Made by a program: the position numbers and the translations under genes
Source: Anaerostipes sp.
Lineage (GTDB): Bacteria; Bacillota; Clostridia; Lachnospirales; Lachnospiraceae
Direction of reading: 5' to 3'
Assembly (NCBI RefSeq): GCF_018381315.1
Contig: NZ_JAGZSD010000003.1
Location: 1-64,000 of the forward strand
Length of the DNA stretch: 64,000 nucleotides
Shown here: positions 52,669 to 61,822 of the stretch, piece by piece
Layout: every line of letters starts with the position of its first letter
Numbering within the stretch: position 1 is the stretch's first letter
The notes under the pieces: model-generated
What the model was told of the DNA's origin: nothing
What the model saw: only the letters and a program-made list of their open reading frames with translations
Database searches by the model: none

Positions 52669-53727
52669 CTAGTTTTTCTCTCTGAGGGTCACTTTTTTTG
52701 CAGCCTGTCTCCTTTTGGTGTCAGACATGGCAGAATAATGTTTTCTTGTGGTGTTTACATCGTTATGTCCCAGTACTTCTGCTACCAGATAAATATCATC
52801 AGTTTCTTCATAGAGCGCTGTTCCATAGGTGCTCCTCAATTTGTGAGGGGTGATTTTTTTCAGGGGGGTTACTTGTTTGGCATATTTTTTCACCAGGTTT
52901 TGGACTGCCTGCACTCCGATGCGCTTTCTCTGCATAGAATAAAACAAGGCATTTTCATGTCCTTCCCGCGGAATCACCCTGCTCCGGGAACCCTCAATGT
53001 ACTGAAGCAGGGCATCTGCCACTTCATCACCGAAATAAACGGTCATTTCTTTCCGTCCTTTTCTGATCAGATGCAGCCCGTTATTCTTAAAATCCACATC
53101 ATTCATATCCAGGCCTACCAGCTCCGAAACACGGATGCCTGTGCCCAGAAGCAGGGTTATGACGGCCAGATCCCGCTCTTTCGTCTTTTCATAATACATC
53201 CGTTTCTGCCCTGTTAGATTGTCGCCGCCTCTTTCAATAAAATCTAACAGGGAGGCAACCTCATCAGCCTCCAGGCGAATGATCTCTTTTTCATGGATTT
53301 TTGGCAGATCCACCAGTAAAGTCGGGTTCGTACCGATCAGCTGGCGTTTATAGTAATAGGCATAAAATGTCCGCAGAGAGGACATCTTGCGGAAAATCCC
53401 ACGCTCTGTATTCTGCATTCTTTTATCATCGGAAACGTAGGTTTTTAAATACTCCATGTATTCTTCCAGATCCACAGATTCAATCCTGTCTAAATCCTCC
53501 GGTTTAAAATCCAGAATCGTATAATTTTTATAAACTGGGTTTTCATCCATTAAAAAGTGAAAAAAAACACGCAGATCGTATGCATATGCAATCCGGGTAC
53601 GGACCTGGGTTGTAGTGTCGATTGCCCGGAAAAATTCCTTTGAAAAGGGAGGCAGTGTCCGGATCAGCTCTCTTAGCTTCAGGGTCTGCTGCACACTCAG
53701 TTCATCATAATAAGATTGAGGTTTCAT
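52669..53727 (-). CDS. Tyrosine recombinase (Xer type, XerS-like length)
   Basis: A 352-residue recombinase with an N-terminal SAM-like DNA-binding domain and a catalytic domain with R (GTGIRVSEL), H-x-x-R (HKLRSTYGT), H (LGHNDV) and nucleophile Y in TTRKHYS. Length and single-gene context resemble XerS-like enzymes that resolve chromosome dimers rather than integrases: no phage or transposon genes or attachment repeats occur nearby. AAAGGAG (on the minus strand) precedes the ATG. Confidence 0.85.
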   Translation of the reverse strand: MKPQSYYDELSVQQTLKLRELIRTLPPFSKEFFRAIDTTTQVRTRIAYAYDLRVFFHFLMDENPVYKNYTILDFKPEDLDRIESVDLEEYMEYLKTYVSDDKRMQNTERGIFRKMSSLRTFYAYYYKRQLIGTNPTLLVDLPKIHEKEIIRLEADEVASLLDFIERGGDNLTGQKRMYYEKTKERDLAVITLLLGTGIRVSELVGLDMNDVDFKNNGLHLIRKGRKEMTVYFGDEVADALLQYIEGSRSRVIPREGHENALFYSMQRKRIGVQAVQNLVKKYAKQVTPLKKITPHKLRSTYGTALYEETDDIYLVAEVLGHNDVNTTRKHYSAMSDTKRRQAAKKVTLREKN

Positions 53728-53827
53728 AATGTCTAAAGGCTCCTTTCCATATCAAGCGTTCTGAAACTTATTATAGCACAAACAGATTACCGTCTGGCAG
53801 ACATTGAAATAAAACTCATATAAAAGT

Positions 53828-53860
53828 ACCCAAGTACAGATGATGGTGCTGTACTTGGGT
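53828..53860 (-). terminator. Terminator after the alpha-hydroxyacid oxidase gene
   Basis: ACCCAAGTACAG and CTGTACTTGGGT form a perfect 12-base stem, followed on the minus strand by ACTTTTA. Confidence 0.75.
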
Positions 53861-53910
53861 ATAAAATCTGATAACGGTTTTCAGGATTACATAAGTCTCC
53901 TTATTTAAGC

Positions 53911-54930
53911 TCAGAGACAGCGGACCATATCCCTTTTGATCTCATCCAGGGAGTTCGCTCCGCACATTGCCATGGTATCTTCAAGCTCTGATCCTATTTT
54001 CTCAATATAAGTATGGACTCCCTCAGCTCCGCCGCCGTATACAGCGGTTACAAACGGACGGCATATGATGGCTCCGTCTGCCCCGAGAGCAAGAGCTTTA
54101 AATATGTCAGTGCCGGAGCGCAGGCCGCTGTCAACTAAGATCTTCATGGAACCGCCCGCTGCATCCGCGATTTCTTCCAAAACCTCGGCGGTAGCCGGGC
54201 ACTGATCCAACACGCGTCCTCCATGGTTGGATACTACAATGGCCGAGGCACCGGCCTCCTTGGCTTTGAGTGCTCCTTTGACTGTCATTACACCCTTAAC
54301 TATGAAAGGAAGCCCCGCCTCCTTGATGATCTCTGCCAATTCTTCCGCTGATTTTCTTCCGGCGGGAGGTGTCATATTTTTTAAGAATGGAAGCCCGGCT
54401 GCATCCACATCCATAGCTGCCGCAAAGGAACCGCAGCTGTGAACTTGTGACAGCTTTTCACGTACAGTTTCCAGATTCCACGGCTTGATGGTGGGAACTC
54501 CCATGCCGCCTGCTGTCTTAATGGCCTGTGTGGCTGCTGTCATCACTTCCGGATTAACCCCGTCGCCGGTAAAAGCGGCAATCCCTGCCTCTGCACATGC
54601 AGAGACCAAAACTTCGTTATATGTAACATCTGTGTATTTGTCTCCGTAGTGAAGATTCACAGCTCCTACCGGACCGGCGAAAAACGGATACCGGAATGTC
54701 TTCCCGAATATCTCAAGCCGGGTATCCACCGGCTGGTTTTCTGACAGGGTATCCATATTTACCCGAATGTCCTGCCACTTCTGATAGTTGCGGACAGCAG
54801 TGTCTCCCGAACCTTTTGCTCCCGGCCCCGGAATCTGGCTGCCGCAGGCTTTTCCATTGCATACCGGACAGGCCTTGCAGTAGGCTCCCATACATGTTCT
54901 GGCTGAAGCCAGCAATTCTTCATATGTCAT
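53911..54930 (-). CDS. FMN-dependent alpha-hydroxyacid oxidase/dehydrogenase
   Basis: A 339-residue TIM-barrel flavoprotein of the lactate oxidase/glycolate oxidase/LldD family: IVKGVMTVKGALKAKEAG, SNHGGRVLDQ (catalytic His and Arg) and DSGLRSGTDIFKALALGA. The first 35 residues hold six cysteines in CMGAYCKACPVCNGKACG, not part of the classical family, probably an Fe-S or zinc site, seen in relatives from anaerobes. GGAGG is 5 bases before the ATG at 54930. The electron acceptor may be a protein or flavin rather than oxygen. Substrate is unknown. Confidence 0.85.
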   Translation of the reverse strand: MTYEELLASARTCMGAYCKACPVCNGKACGSQIPGPGAKGSGDTAVRNYQKWQDIRVNMDTLSENQPVDTRLEIFGKTFRYPFFAGPVGAVNLHYGDKYTDVTYNEVLVSACAEAGIAAFTGDGVNPEVMTAATQAIKTAGGMGVPTIKPWNLETVREKLSQVHSCGSFAAAMDVDAAGLPFLKNMTPPAGRKSAEELAEIIKEAGLPFIVKGVMTVKGALKAKEAGASAIVVSNHGGRVLDQCPATAEVLEEIADAAGGSMKILVDSGLRSGTDIFKALALGADGAIICRPFVTAVYGGGAEGVHTYIEKIGSELEDTMAMCGANSLDEIKRDMVRCL

Positions 54931-55008
54931 ACAAACCTCCAATTTGTGCTGCTAAATGTTATATTATTTTATCATCAGATACAGAAAAAGGCAATCTCAG
55001 CAGTATGG

Positions 55009-55935
55009 TTATCTTTTTGCTTTTCTGTAGCCTGCTTCCTGAGCTTCTTTTTCACCCTTAAATTTTACAAGATATTTGGAGGTTTTCATTTTTTCATAGT
55101 CTCTCTGTCCCGGGCAGTGATAAACTTTGGATCTTGAGTTGCCGCAGACATAATTGGATGTATTTTTTTGTTTTGTGGAAGATGTATTTTGTGATTGTGA
55201 CTTTGTACTCTGGCCTGTTTTATAATCAATGGATATTCCAGGCTGTACATTATAGACAAACACATTAAACTCCACTGATTTTCCTTTATCTTCCACAGAC
55301 ATTGCTTCCATCTGAACGCCTCTGGCCACCAAGTCCTTACCTTCATAAACCGGAGTAACACGGTACAAGACATGATTTCCGGTTTCCTTTACATAGTCTG
55401 CCACCATATCTTCAAATGGCAGCATCCCGTCAACATTCATTGCCCTGGTTCCGGTGATCAGATTCTTTTTGTTGGCATTTTCACCGGTGAGCTGATACCC
55501 GATCAGATGGCAGCGGTTATAGAGATATTTACCGTCTACATTGCTGTATTTGACAGTGTGCCACCCGGTAGGTTTTACCATGCCGATGGCTCCGCGTTTC
55601 TTGGTAGGCATGATATCTTTTCCTATATTCGCTTCCGCCGTACCGCATCTTCCTAGAGAATCCAGTTTACTGTATGATTCGTAAGATTTGGATTTTAAAT
55701 CTTTGGAAGAAAAATCCGGGCGGTTGCTGTTCACCTCCACATACATCTGGTCTGAATATTCTGGGATATTGTCTATGGACACATTTTTCCGGGAAGTACC
55801 GGAAGATCTCTGGGATTCGGTTTTTGCAGCTTTATCGGCAGATGAGCCGGCTTTATCTGCTGTCTGGCATGCCCCAAGACTGAAGGCCAGAATCAGTGTT
55901 AAGAGTGCTGCAGAGATTTTGTTTCGCAGTTTCAT
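55009..55935 (-). CDS. Surface DNA/RNA non-specific endonuclease (EndA-like) lipoprotein
   Basis: A 308-residue lipoprotein (lipobox LGAC). Residues about 95-240 form the beta-beta-alpha-metal nuclease fold, with LYNRCHLIGYQLTGENAN (the catalytic His of the DRGH-type motif and the metal Asn) and NLITGTRAMNVDGMLPFED. The last 45 residues (CGNSRSKVYHCPG ... EAQEAGYRKAK) resemble an Ada-like zinc module. Related nucleases take part in DNA uptake or degrade extracellular DNA. Its ATG overlaps the upstream gene's stop by 4 bases. Confidence 0.85.
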   Translation of the reverse strand: MKLRNKISAALLTLILAFSLGACQTADKAGSSADKAAKTESQRSSGTSRKNVSIDNIPEYSDQMYVEVNSNRPDFSSKDLKSKSYESYSKLDSLGRCGTAEANIGKDIMPTKKRGAIGMVKPTGWHTVKYSNVDGKYLYNRCHLIGYQLTGENANKKNLITGTRAMNVDGMLPFEDMVADYVKETGNHVLYRVTPVYEGKDLVARGVQMEAMSVEDKGKSVEFNVFVYNVQPGISIDYKTGQSTKSQSQNTSSTKQKNTSNYVCGNSRSKVYHCPGQRDYEKMKTSKYLVKFKGEKEAQEAGYRKAKR

Positions 55936-56345
55936 CGTAATAGTTTTTCCTTTCTATATCTTTCTTTTGTAATATGGTGGGAATATCCCTCAAATTCTTC
56001 TGTCTCCTCCAGTTGCCAGTCAGACAGGTCCAGGTCAAAGTATACATCTGCCGGATAGATCTTATTCCAGCGGAATATAATCAGTTCCCGGATACAGCTT
56101 TCATACTCTTTTGCCGGACAGTCCTCCAATAAGCAGTAGTCATTTGCCCCCGCCTTTGATAAGAAATCATCACAGACAACAGTATTTGGGAAATCATGAT
56201 AAAGCTCATGGGTGAAGGTATTCATATAAATCCGGCAGCCCGCTGTCATATTCTTAATATAGGTTCTGAGTGCCCGGTCCTGGCTCTGTCTTCTGCGGTG
56301 GAATAAAAGACCGTTTTTATTGTCCAGGAAAGTAATTAGTTTCAT
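55932..56345 (-). CDS. Small protein translationally coupled to the nuclease
   Basis: A 137-residue cytoplasmic protein with no recognised domain, rich in Tyr, Arg, Asp and Glu, its C-terminus notably charged. AAAGGAG fits the ATG at 56345; a longer frame upstream enters the MATE gene. Its stop overlaps the nuclease ATG (ATGA), which demands equal production. In Bacillus, ComJ, an inhibitor of about 130 residues, is coupled to the nuclease NucA in the same way. No sequence similarity to ComJ was seen, so an inhibitor role is only inferred. Confidence 0.65.
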   Translation of the reverse strand: MKLITFLDNKNGLLFHRRRQSQDRALRTYIKNMTAGCRIYMNTFTHELYHDFPNTVVCDDFLSKAGANDYCLLEDCPAKEYESCIRELIIFRWNKIYPADVYFDLDLSDWQLEETEEFEGYSHHITKERYRKEKLLR

Positions 56346-56365
56346 GGCAAATATTCTCCTTTCTG

Positions 56366-57721
56366 TCAGGCGGTTTCCTCTCTGGTAACCTTGGTAATCC
56401 ACTTCCAGCGGTGCAGTCTTATGAATACAGGGACTGCTTTATAAAGCTGATCCCATTTCAGCAGAAAGAAAACAATGATCGGAGGCAGATGAAGGACAAA
56501 GGCGGCAAAAATAGATACAGGAAGCAGAATCAGCCACATGCTGATCAGATTCATCTTCATACTGAAGCTGGTATTTCCTCCTCCGCGGATAATGCCGTTG
56601 TCACAGGACATCTGATAGGCGGTTCCAATGGTTGTCACCGACAAGACTGCCATAAACTGCATAGCAAGTGTTTTTGCCTGAGGAGAAATCTCATACAGGG
56701 CGAGAACCGGTTCCCGGATCATATAAATGGCCAGCCCTGACACTATGCCGATGGACAGAAATAATATCTCCAGAGTTTTTACCATGGGCCTTATGTTCTT
56801 TTCTTTTCCTCCGCCTATGGTCCAGCCGATCATGATTCCTGAGGCGCTGGCAGAACCGTAGACCACCACTGTGATGATCTGAAATACAATGGTGGCGATG
56901 GAGTTGGCTGCGATAGCGAAAGCTCCCATATGACCAAGAACTCCTGTCTGTACCATCTGGGCAAGACCCCACTGTGCCTGGCTTGTGAGCACCGGAAGTG
57001 CAGTCTTCTTATAATCACCGATGTAAGACCGGTCGATAAAGACCAGCTTTTTCAGAGTCAAATTCAGCGAATGTTCCTTATATTTTAAATACCAGATCAC
57101 GATCAGAAGTTCCACTGTACGGGAGCAGAGAGTCGCAACGGCAGCTCCCCGGATGCCCAGTTCCGGAAAACCAAAATTGCCATAGATCAGGCATGAATTC
57201 AGAATAATATTCAGACAAAGCGTGGAGGCTGAAATAATATATCCTATCTTAACGATTCCAACAGCTCTCAGCGATGCTGTCAAGATGTTGGTCACGGTAA
57301 ACATCAGGTATGTAAAACAAATAATCTGAAGATACTTTACTCCTTCTGCAATGACAGATGTATCATTGGTGAGAAGGCCGAGTATCTGTCCCGGAAAGAA
57401 AAAAATCAGCAGAAACATGATGGCTGCAATACCGCCGCCAAAGCGCACCGCAGTTCCAATTGTGTGTATAATTGGCTCAAACCTGCCTTTGCCGTAGTAT
57501 TGAGTCCCCATGACTACAGCACCCTCGGAAGCTCCCACTACCAGCATCTGCAGAAAAAACTGAATCTGGTTGCACAGGGCCGAGCCGGACAGAGCCGTTT
57601 CGCTGTAGGCTCCAAGCATCAGGTTATCCGCCAGATTGACGCCGTAAGTCAGCAGATTCTGCAGAGCTAAAGATAATGTAAGCAGGGCAAATGTTTTATA
57701 GAAAGATTTTTCGTGTATCAT
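56366..57721 (-). CDS. MATE family efflux transporter
   Basis: A 451-residue transporter with twelve predicted helices in two MatE halves (LLTYGVNLADNLMLG near the start; SQAQWGLAQMVQTGVLGHMG mid-protein). It shares the GAYS...G/GA..AV.TLC arrangement of Gram-positive multidrug exporters, and it is only distantly similar to the acquired MATE gene at 26047, from which it differs in codon use. Its end lies 20 bases before the 137-residue gene. A TATAAT at 57778-57783 (minus) lacks a good -35. Substrate unknown. Confidence 0.9.
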   Translation of the reverse strand: MIHEKSFYKTFALLTLSLALQNLLTYGVNLADNLMLGAYSETALSGSALCNQIQFFLQMLVVGASEGAVVMGTQYYGKGRFEPIIHTIGTAVRFGGGIAAIMFLLIFFFPGQILGLLTNDTSVIAEGVKYLQIICFTYLMFTVTNILTASLRAVGIVKIGYIISASTLCLNIILNSCLIYGNFGFPELGIRGAAVATLCSRTVELLIVIWYLKYKEHSLNLTLKKLVFIDRSYIGDYKKTALPVLTSQAQWGLAQMVQTGVLGHMGAFAIAANSIATIVFQIITVVVYGSASASGIMIGWTIGGGKEKNIRPMVKTLEILFLSIGIVSGLAIYMIREPVLALYEISPQAKTLAMQFMAVLSVTTIGTAYQMSCDNGIIRGGGNTSFSMKMNLISMWLILLPVSIFAAFVLHLPPIIVFFLLKWDQLYKAVPVFIRLHRWKWITKVTREETA

Positions 57722-57875
57722 CCTCAGTTCTCCGATTTATTTCATTCATAGATTTCGTGTTTTGCACGATAACAAGTATTATAACAAATTAGAATGAGAA
57801 ATGACTACACTATCCTGTACAAAATAAAAAATAATTTGCATGCTATATACCGATTCATGGATCACAGAAAAGAAT

Positions 57876-57910
57876 AAGGCTGCTGCACCTTAATTCAGTG
57901 CTGCAGCCTT
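57876..57910 (-). terminator. Terminator after the cytidylate-kinase-like gene
   Basis: AAGGCTGC-T-GCAC and GTGC-T-GCAGCCTT pair with one T-T mismatch; on the minus strand it is followed by ATTCTTTTC. Confidence 0.75.
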
Positions 57911-57930
57911 GCTCCAGTCTTTAAACGATC

Positions 57931-58554
57931 TTATTGACTTTCTTTTTCCGCGATAACCTGTTTAATCAGATCCACAGTCTGGTCAATTCCTAACAGACTG
58001 CTGTTGATACAGAAATCATAGGCCTTGGCATCGCCCCATTTGTTGGAACTGTAGTAATTATAATAGCTGGCCCTCTGCTTATCCTTTTTCAAAAGCGCTT
58101 CCTTACTTTTTGCTTTTGGAATCTCGTATACTTCTTCGATCCGTTTGATCCGGTCTTCAAAAGGAGCGTGGATAAATATGCTCAGGCAGTTATCAAAATC
58201 CTCCAGTGCATAGTCAGCGCATCTTCCGACAAAAATGCAGGGGCCTTTGCTGGCAATGTCCTTGATGGTGTCAAAGGCGGCCAGAAATACTTTGTGATTG
58301 AGCGGAAGGTCAAAGGAGTTGGCATTATATCCCAAAGAATATGGATCCATAACCAGGGAGTATAAAAAACTTGTGGTTGGTTTTTCGTCAAAACTCTCGA
58401 AAATCTCCTCACAGATCCCGCTCTCTTTTGCTGCAACTTTTAATAATTCTCCGTCATAAAAAGGAATATTAAGATCCTCTGCAAGCTTTTTTCCTATCAA
58501 ATGCCCGCCGCTTCCATACTGTCTTTCAATCGTAATAATCGTCTTTGTAGCCAT
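57931..58554 (-). CDS. Cytidylate kinase-like family protein
   Basis: A 207-residue P-loop protein beginning TIITIERQYGSGGHLIGKKLA, in which Q-Y-G-S-G-G-H is the family's variant of the Walker A loop. FVGRCADY and the C-terminal SIFIHAPFEDRI region also fit 'cytidylate kinase-like' (Cytidylate_kin_2) proteins common in Clostridia. The acceptor is not known to be CMP. AAGGGAG precedes this ATG; an earlier in-frame start is unlikely. A TATAAT lies at 58600-58605 on the minus strand. Confidence 0.85.
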   Translation of the reverse strand: MATKTIITIERQYGSGGHLIGKKLAEDLNIPFYDGELLKVAAKESGICEEIFESFDEKPTTSFLYSLVMDPYSLGYNANSFDLPLNHKVFLAAFDTIKDIASKGPCIFVGRCADYALEDFDNCLSIFIHAPFEDRIKRIEEVYEIPKAKSKEALLKKDKQRASYYNYYSSNKWGDAKAYDFCINSSLLGIDQTVDLIKQVIAEKESQ

Positions 58555-58650
58555 ATGAACCGCTCCCTTCTTTTCAGTAACTTCATTTAAGTTACATATA
58601 TTATACCGCATCTTGAAAAAAAAGTATACCCACAGGGCACACCAAATTGG

Positions 58651-59583
58651 CTACATAAGTCCTGCTTTTCTTACCCATTCCCGTGCATAATCTGCATCTG
58701 CCTTCATCTGTTTTGACAGGCACTCCAGTGATTCAAACTTCATTTCAGGGCGTTTAAAACAGAGAAGCTCTACAGAGATCGGTTTGTGGTAAATATTTTT
58801 ATCAAAATCCAGAATATAGGTTTCCACACCCATATGCTTTTTGCCTTCAATGGTCGGTTTCACGCCGATATTGCTGATTCCGTAATAAACCTGGTCCTTG
58901 ATTGTAATCCTGGATACATACACTCCGTTAGGAGGAAGAAGTTTTTCAGGATTTGGAATCTGATTGGCTGTGGGAACACCTAAAACGTCCTTGCCCATAT
59001 GGTTTCCCTGTACGACAGGTCCATAGACAAGAAAGGGGGATGTGAGAAGCTGGTTTGCCTCTTCGATTCTGGCCTCTTTCAGCAGGCTGCGGACACGGCT
59101 GCTGGAGACAATGCCTCCGTTTAATTCAAGCTTCGGGATTACGATCAATTTAAAATCATACTCTCTCTGCATTTCCTGTAAAAGCTCTACGTTGCCCTGG
59201 CGTTTATAGCCAAATCCGCAGTCATCTCCCACCACGAGTATTTTCATTCCAACCTTTTTGATCAGTATTTCTGTGACAAAATCCCTTGGAGAAAGCTTAG
59301 AGAACTCCTTTGTAAAAGGGTGTTCGATTAAAACATCCAGCCCTTTTTTTGCAAGTAAACGCTCCTTTTCCTCTTTGGAATAAATCATATGGTAATTTTC
59401 TGCCTTCAGGGTGTTTACCGGCGGACGGTCAAAAGAAAAGACAACCGTTTGATACCCCTGTTTTTTGTATTTCAGAAGCTTGTCAAAAATGAGCTGGTGT
59501 CCCTTATGCAGTCCGTCAAACTTCCCAAGAGCTACAGCAGAGTTATGAAATTGAAAGTTCTCCGTTTGATGTATGTATTCCAT
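58651..59583 (-). CDS. ribF: Bifunctional riboflavin kinase/FAD synthetase
   Basis: A 310-residue enzyme: N-terminal FAD synthetase (nucleotidyltransferase) with LGKFDGLHKGHQ and, in the middle, SSSRVRSLL; C-terminal riboflavin kinase domain with GVPTANQ, GVYVS and ETYILDF. It turns riboflavin into FMN and then FAD. AAAGGAG is 6 bases before the ATG at 59583. It follows truB, the common clostridial order truB-ribF after infB-rbfA-nrnA. Confidence 0.95.
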   Translation of the reverse strand: MEYIHQTENFQFHNSAVALGKFDGLHKGHQLIFDKLLKYKKQGYQTVVFSFDRPPVNTLKAENYHMIYSKEEKERLLAKKGLDVLIEHPFTKEFSKLSPRDFVTEILIKKVGMKILVVGDDCGFGYKRQGNVELLQEMQREYDFKLIVIPKLELNGGIVSSSRVRSLLKEARIEEANQLLTSPFLVYGPVVQGNHMGKDVLGVPTANQIPNPEKLLPPNGVYVSRITIKDQVYYGISNIGVKPTIEGKKHMGVETYILDFDKNIYHKPISVELLCFKRPEMKFESLECLSKQMKADADYAREWVRKAGLM

Positions 59584-59593
59584 AGTACTCCTT

Positions 59594-60484
59594 TCAGTAA
59601 AATATTTTATCCGGAAAGTACATGTTCTTTTGGTCTTTCCAGTCATAAATCCCTATGAAATGCCCGTCCTCATCATAAATTCTCAGACGCTGTTCTGTGC
59701 TGCACGGCACTGTGAAGCATTCTGCTTTCAAAGGATTCCCATTATATAAGATCTTGGCATACTGTTTTTTTACTGTGCGTTCGGGAAGATCTGCAAATAT
59801 TTTATCAGGAGGAATCACTGCCTCCGTGATTCTGTTCTCTCTCATCAAATGTTCAATCTCTTCCAGTGTACGGCTGTCAGTTTTAGTAAATCCGCTGGCT
59901 GCTGTGCGTTCCAGGGCAGTCATACAGGCTCCGCATCCAAGCTTTTCTCCTATATCCCGCCCGAGACTTCGGATATAGGTACCTTTGCTGCATACCACGG
60001 TCATATGAATATCCGGAAGATCGATCCTCAGGTCATTGATCTCAAAAATGGTGACAGGCCGTGCCTTCCGCTCAATGACTCTGCCCTCCCTTGCAAGCTC
60101 ATACAGTTTTTTTCCGTCCACTTTTAAGGCTGAATACATAGGGGGAACCTGCTCATAATCTCCCAAAAAAGAGAGTACAGCATCCTGGACCTGTTTTTCG
60201 GAAACATCCGGCCGGGATTCTTCCTCAACAGTTCCCCATATATCCTCCGTGTCTGTTCTGATTCCAAGCCGGAAAGAAGCACGGTACTCCTTTTTTGTAT
60301 CCGTGAGCATATCACAGAGTTTGGTGGCTTTGCCCAGACAGACAGGAAGCACACCGGTGGCCTGCGGATCCAGGGTACCGGTGTGTCCGATTTTCTTTTG
60401 CTTTATAATTCCTCTGAGCTTGGCTACCACATCATGTGAAGTAAAGCCGGATTCTTTATATATATTTAAGATACCATGTATCAT
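59594..60484 (-). CDS. truB: tRNA pseudouridine(55) synthase
   Basis: A 296-residue TruB: NIYKESGFTSHDVV at the start, GHTGTLDPQATGVLPVCLG (the catalytic Asp within TLDP), the motif TYIRSLGRDIGE, and a C-terminal RNA-binding extension. It isomerises U55 of tRNAs. GAGGTG lies 3 bases before the ATG at 60484. A GTG two codons earlier (60490) is possible. It starts just after nrnA. Confidence 0.96.
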   Translation of the reverse strand: MIHGILNIYKESGFTSHDVVAKLRGIIKQKKIGHTGTLDPQATGVLPVCLGKATKLCDMLTDTKKEYRASFRLGIRTDTEDIWGTVEEESRPDVSEKQVQDAVLSFLGDYEQVPPMYSALKVDGKKLYELAREGRVIERKARPVTIFEINDLRIDLPDIHMTVVCSKGTYIRSLGRDIGEKLGCGACMTALERTAASGFTKTDSRTLEEIEHLMRENRITEAVIPPDKIFADLPERTVKKQYAKILYNGNPLKAECFTVPCSTEQRLRIYDEDGHFIGIYDWKDQKNMYFPDKIFY

Positions 60485-60492
60485 AAGCACCT

Positions 60493-61437
60493 CTATAATT
60501 GTTTTCGGATTCTTGAAAGAACGGTATCAGTTACCTCTGAAAGGTCTGCCTTCATGCTGAAACCGGCAGCGCGGATATGGCCTCCGCCTTTAAATTCTTC
60601 AGAGATAGAAGCCACATTTACTTTTCCGTTGGAACGCATGCTGACTTTGTAAGTATCTGCGTCCAGGGCATATAAAAAGACTGCGGCTTCCACACCTTTT
60701 GTGATCCTCATCTGATCAATGATGCCGTTGGTGTCTCCGGAATCAGCGCCCAGCTGCTCCATTTCTCCGCTCTTTAGATAAGAAAGAATGATCTGTCCGT
60801 CTTCATACAGGGAACTGTTTAATAAAGCCTGTCCCAGAACCCGGTTTTGAGTAAATGTCTTTTGGTAAAATGTCTCATCGATTACCCTTGAAGTGTTGAT
60901 CCCCTTGGAAATCAGGTCTCCTGCATACTCCATTGTCTGCTTGGTCGTATTGGAATGTTTAAATACACCAGTGTCGTGTACAATTCCCGTATAGAGACAA
61001 TATGCACATTCCAGTGAAATACACTCAGAATCAAATAATTCGTACAGTACTTCACATGTGGCACTGGCCTGGGGTTTTAAAATATATTCCTGCCCTATGC
61101 CTTTGCTGCTGATGTGATGATCAATACAAAATGTCTTTGCAGCAGTTTCGTACATGGAAATAAACGGCTCAATCCTGTCAAGAGAACTGCAGTCCAGGAC
61201 GAAGAACAAATCATAGCGGACAGCTTCTGCCGTCTGCCTGACAGAATCGGCCCCGGACAGAAATTGAAATTCCGGAGCGGGCGATTCAAGATAAACAGTG
61301 ACAGATTTCCCAGGAAAATTATCTAAAATGTACTGCCGAAGCCCCAGACAGCTCCCAATGCAGTCACCGTCCGGGTGGATATGGCCGGTGATGGCAATGG
61401 AATCTGCCGCTTCGATGGATGATATGAATTCATTCAT
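60493..61437 (-). CDS. nrnA: Oligoribonuclease / pAp phosphatase (NrnA, DHH family)
   Basis: A 314-residue DHH-DHHA1 phosphoesterase. The metal motifs are HIHPDGDCIGS, FVLDCS, CIDHHISSKG (the DHH box) and, C-terminal, the DHHA1 signature GGGHIRAAGFS. It degrades nano-RNAs (2-5 mers), finishing RNA and c-di-GMP/pGpG turnover, and dephosphorylates pAp. GGAGAAGCGATC leads to the ATG. Located between rbfA and truB, as usual in Firmicutes. Confidence 0.95.
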   Translation of the reverse strand: MNEFISSIEAADSIAITGHIHPDGDCIGSCLGLRQYILDNFPGKSVTVYLESPAPEFQFLSGADSVRQTAEAVRYDLFFVLDCSSLDRIEPFISMYETAAKTFCIDHHISSKGIGQEYILKPQASATCEVLYELFDSECISLECAYCLYTGIVHDTGVFKHSNTTKQTMEYAGDLISKGINTSRVIDETFYQKTFTQNRVLGQALLNSSLYEDGQIILSYLKSGEMEQLGADSGDTNGIIDQMRITKGVEAAVFLYALDADTYKVSMRSNGKVNVASISEEFKGGGHIRAAGFSMKADLSEVTDTVLSRIRKQL

Positions 61438-61448
61438 GATCGCTTCTC

Positions 61449-61799
61449 CTATTTGTTCAGTTCGTCAATCTTCTTTGACATTTCCACTCCATATTCGATG
61501 GAATCATCCAAAACAAAAGAGATTTCCGGAGTATTTCTCAGATTGATGGAATGGGCCAGTTCTCTTCGGATATATCCTACCGCGCTGTTCAGGCCGGCAA
61601 GTGTATCATCTTTTTCCTTCTGGCCACCAAGGACACTGATATATGCTTTGCACTGTTTTAAGTCGGAAGTTACTACTGCATCAACCACGGAAGTCATTGG
61701 CGCGATGCGCGGATCCTTGATTTCCCGGCTGATGATGCGGCTCAGTTCCCGCTGTACTTCCCCATTAATTCTAGTATTCTTAATGCTGTTCTTTCTCAT
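61449..61799 (-). CDS. rbfA: 30S ribosome-binding factor A
   Basis: A 116-residue KH-like protein: the N-terminal R.N..I..EVQRELSRII-type segment, DPRIAPMTSVVDAVVTSDLKQ, a KAYISVLG strand and SIEYGVEMSKKIDEL at the end. It assists maturation of the 16S rRNA 5' end. GGAGGG precedes the ATG. Standard position after infB. Confidence 0.96.
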   Translation of the reverse strand: MRKNSIKNTRINGEVQRELSRIISREIKDPRIAPMTSVVDAVVTSDLKQCKAYISVLGGQKEKDDTLAGLNSAVGYIRRELAHSINLRNTPEISFVLDDSIEYGVEMSKKIDELNK

Positions 61800-61822
61800 G
61801 GTTTCCCTCCTGTCAAGAAGGC

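Noticed and set aside
52738..53217. 159-codon open frame antisense to the recombinase gene
   Set aside because: Lies wholly opposite a gene with intact catalytic motifs, has no ribosome binding site and no recognisable domain; similar antisense frames elsewhere were dropped for the same reason.
52669..53727. Phage or transposon integrase
   Set aside because: No phage genes, no attachment-site repeats and no nearby tRNA; it has a stand-alone Xer-type context.
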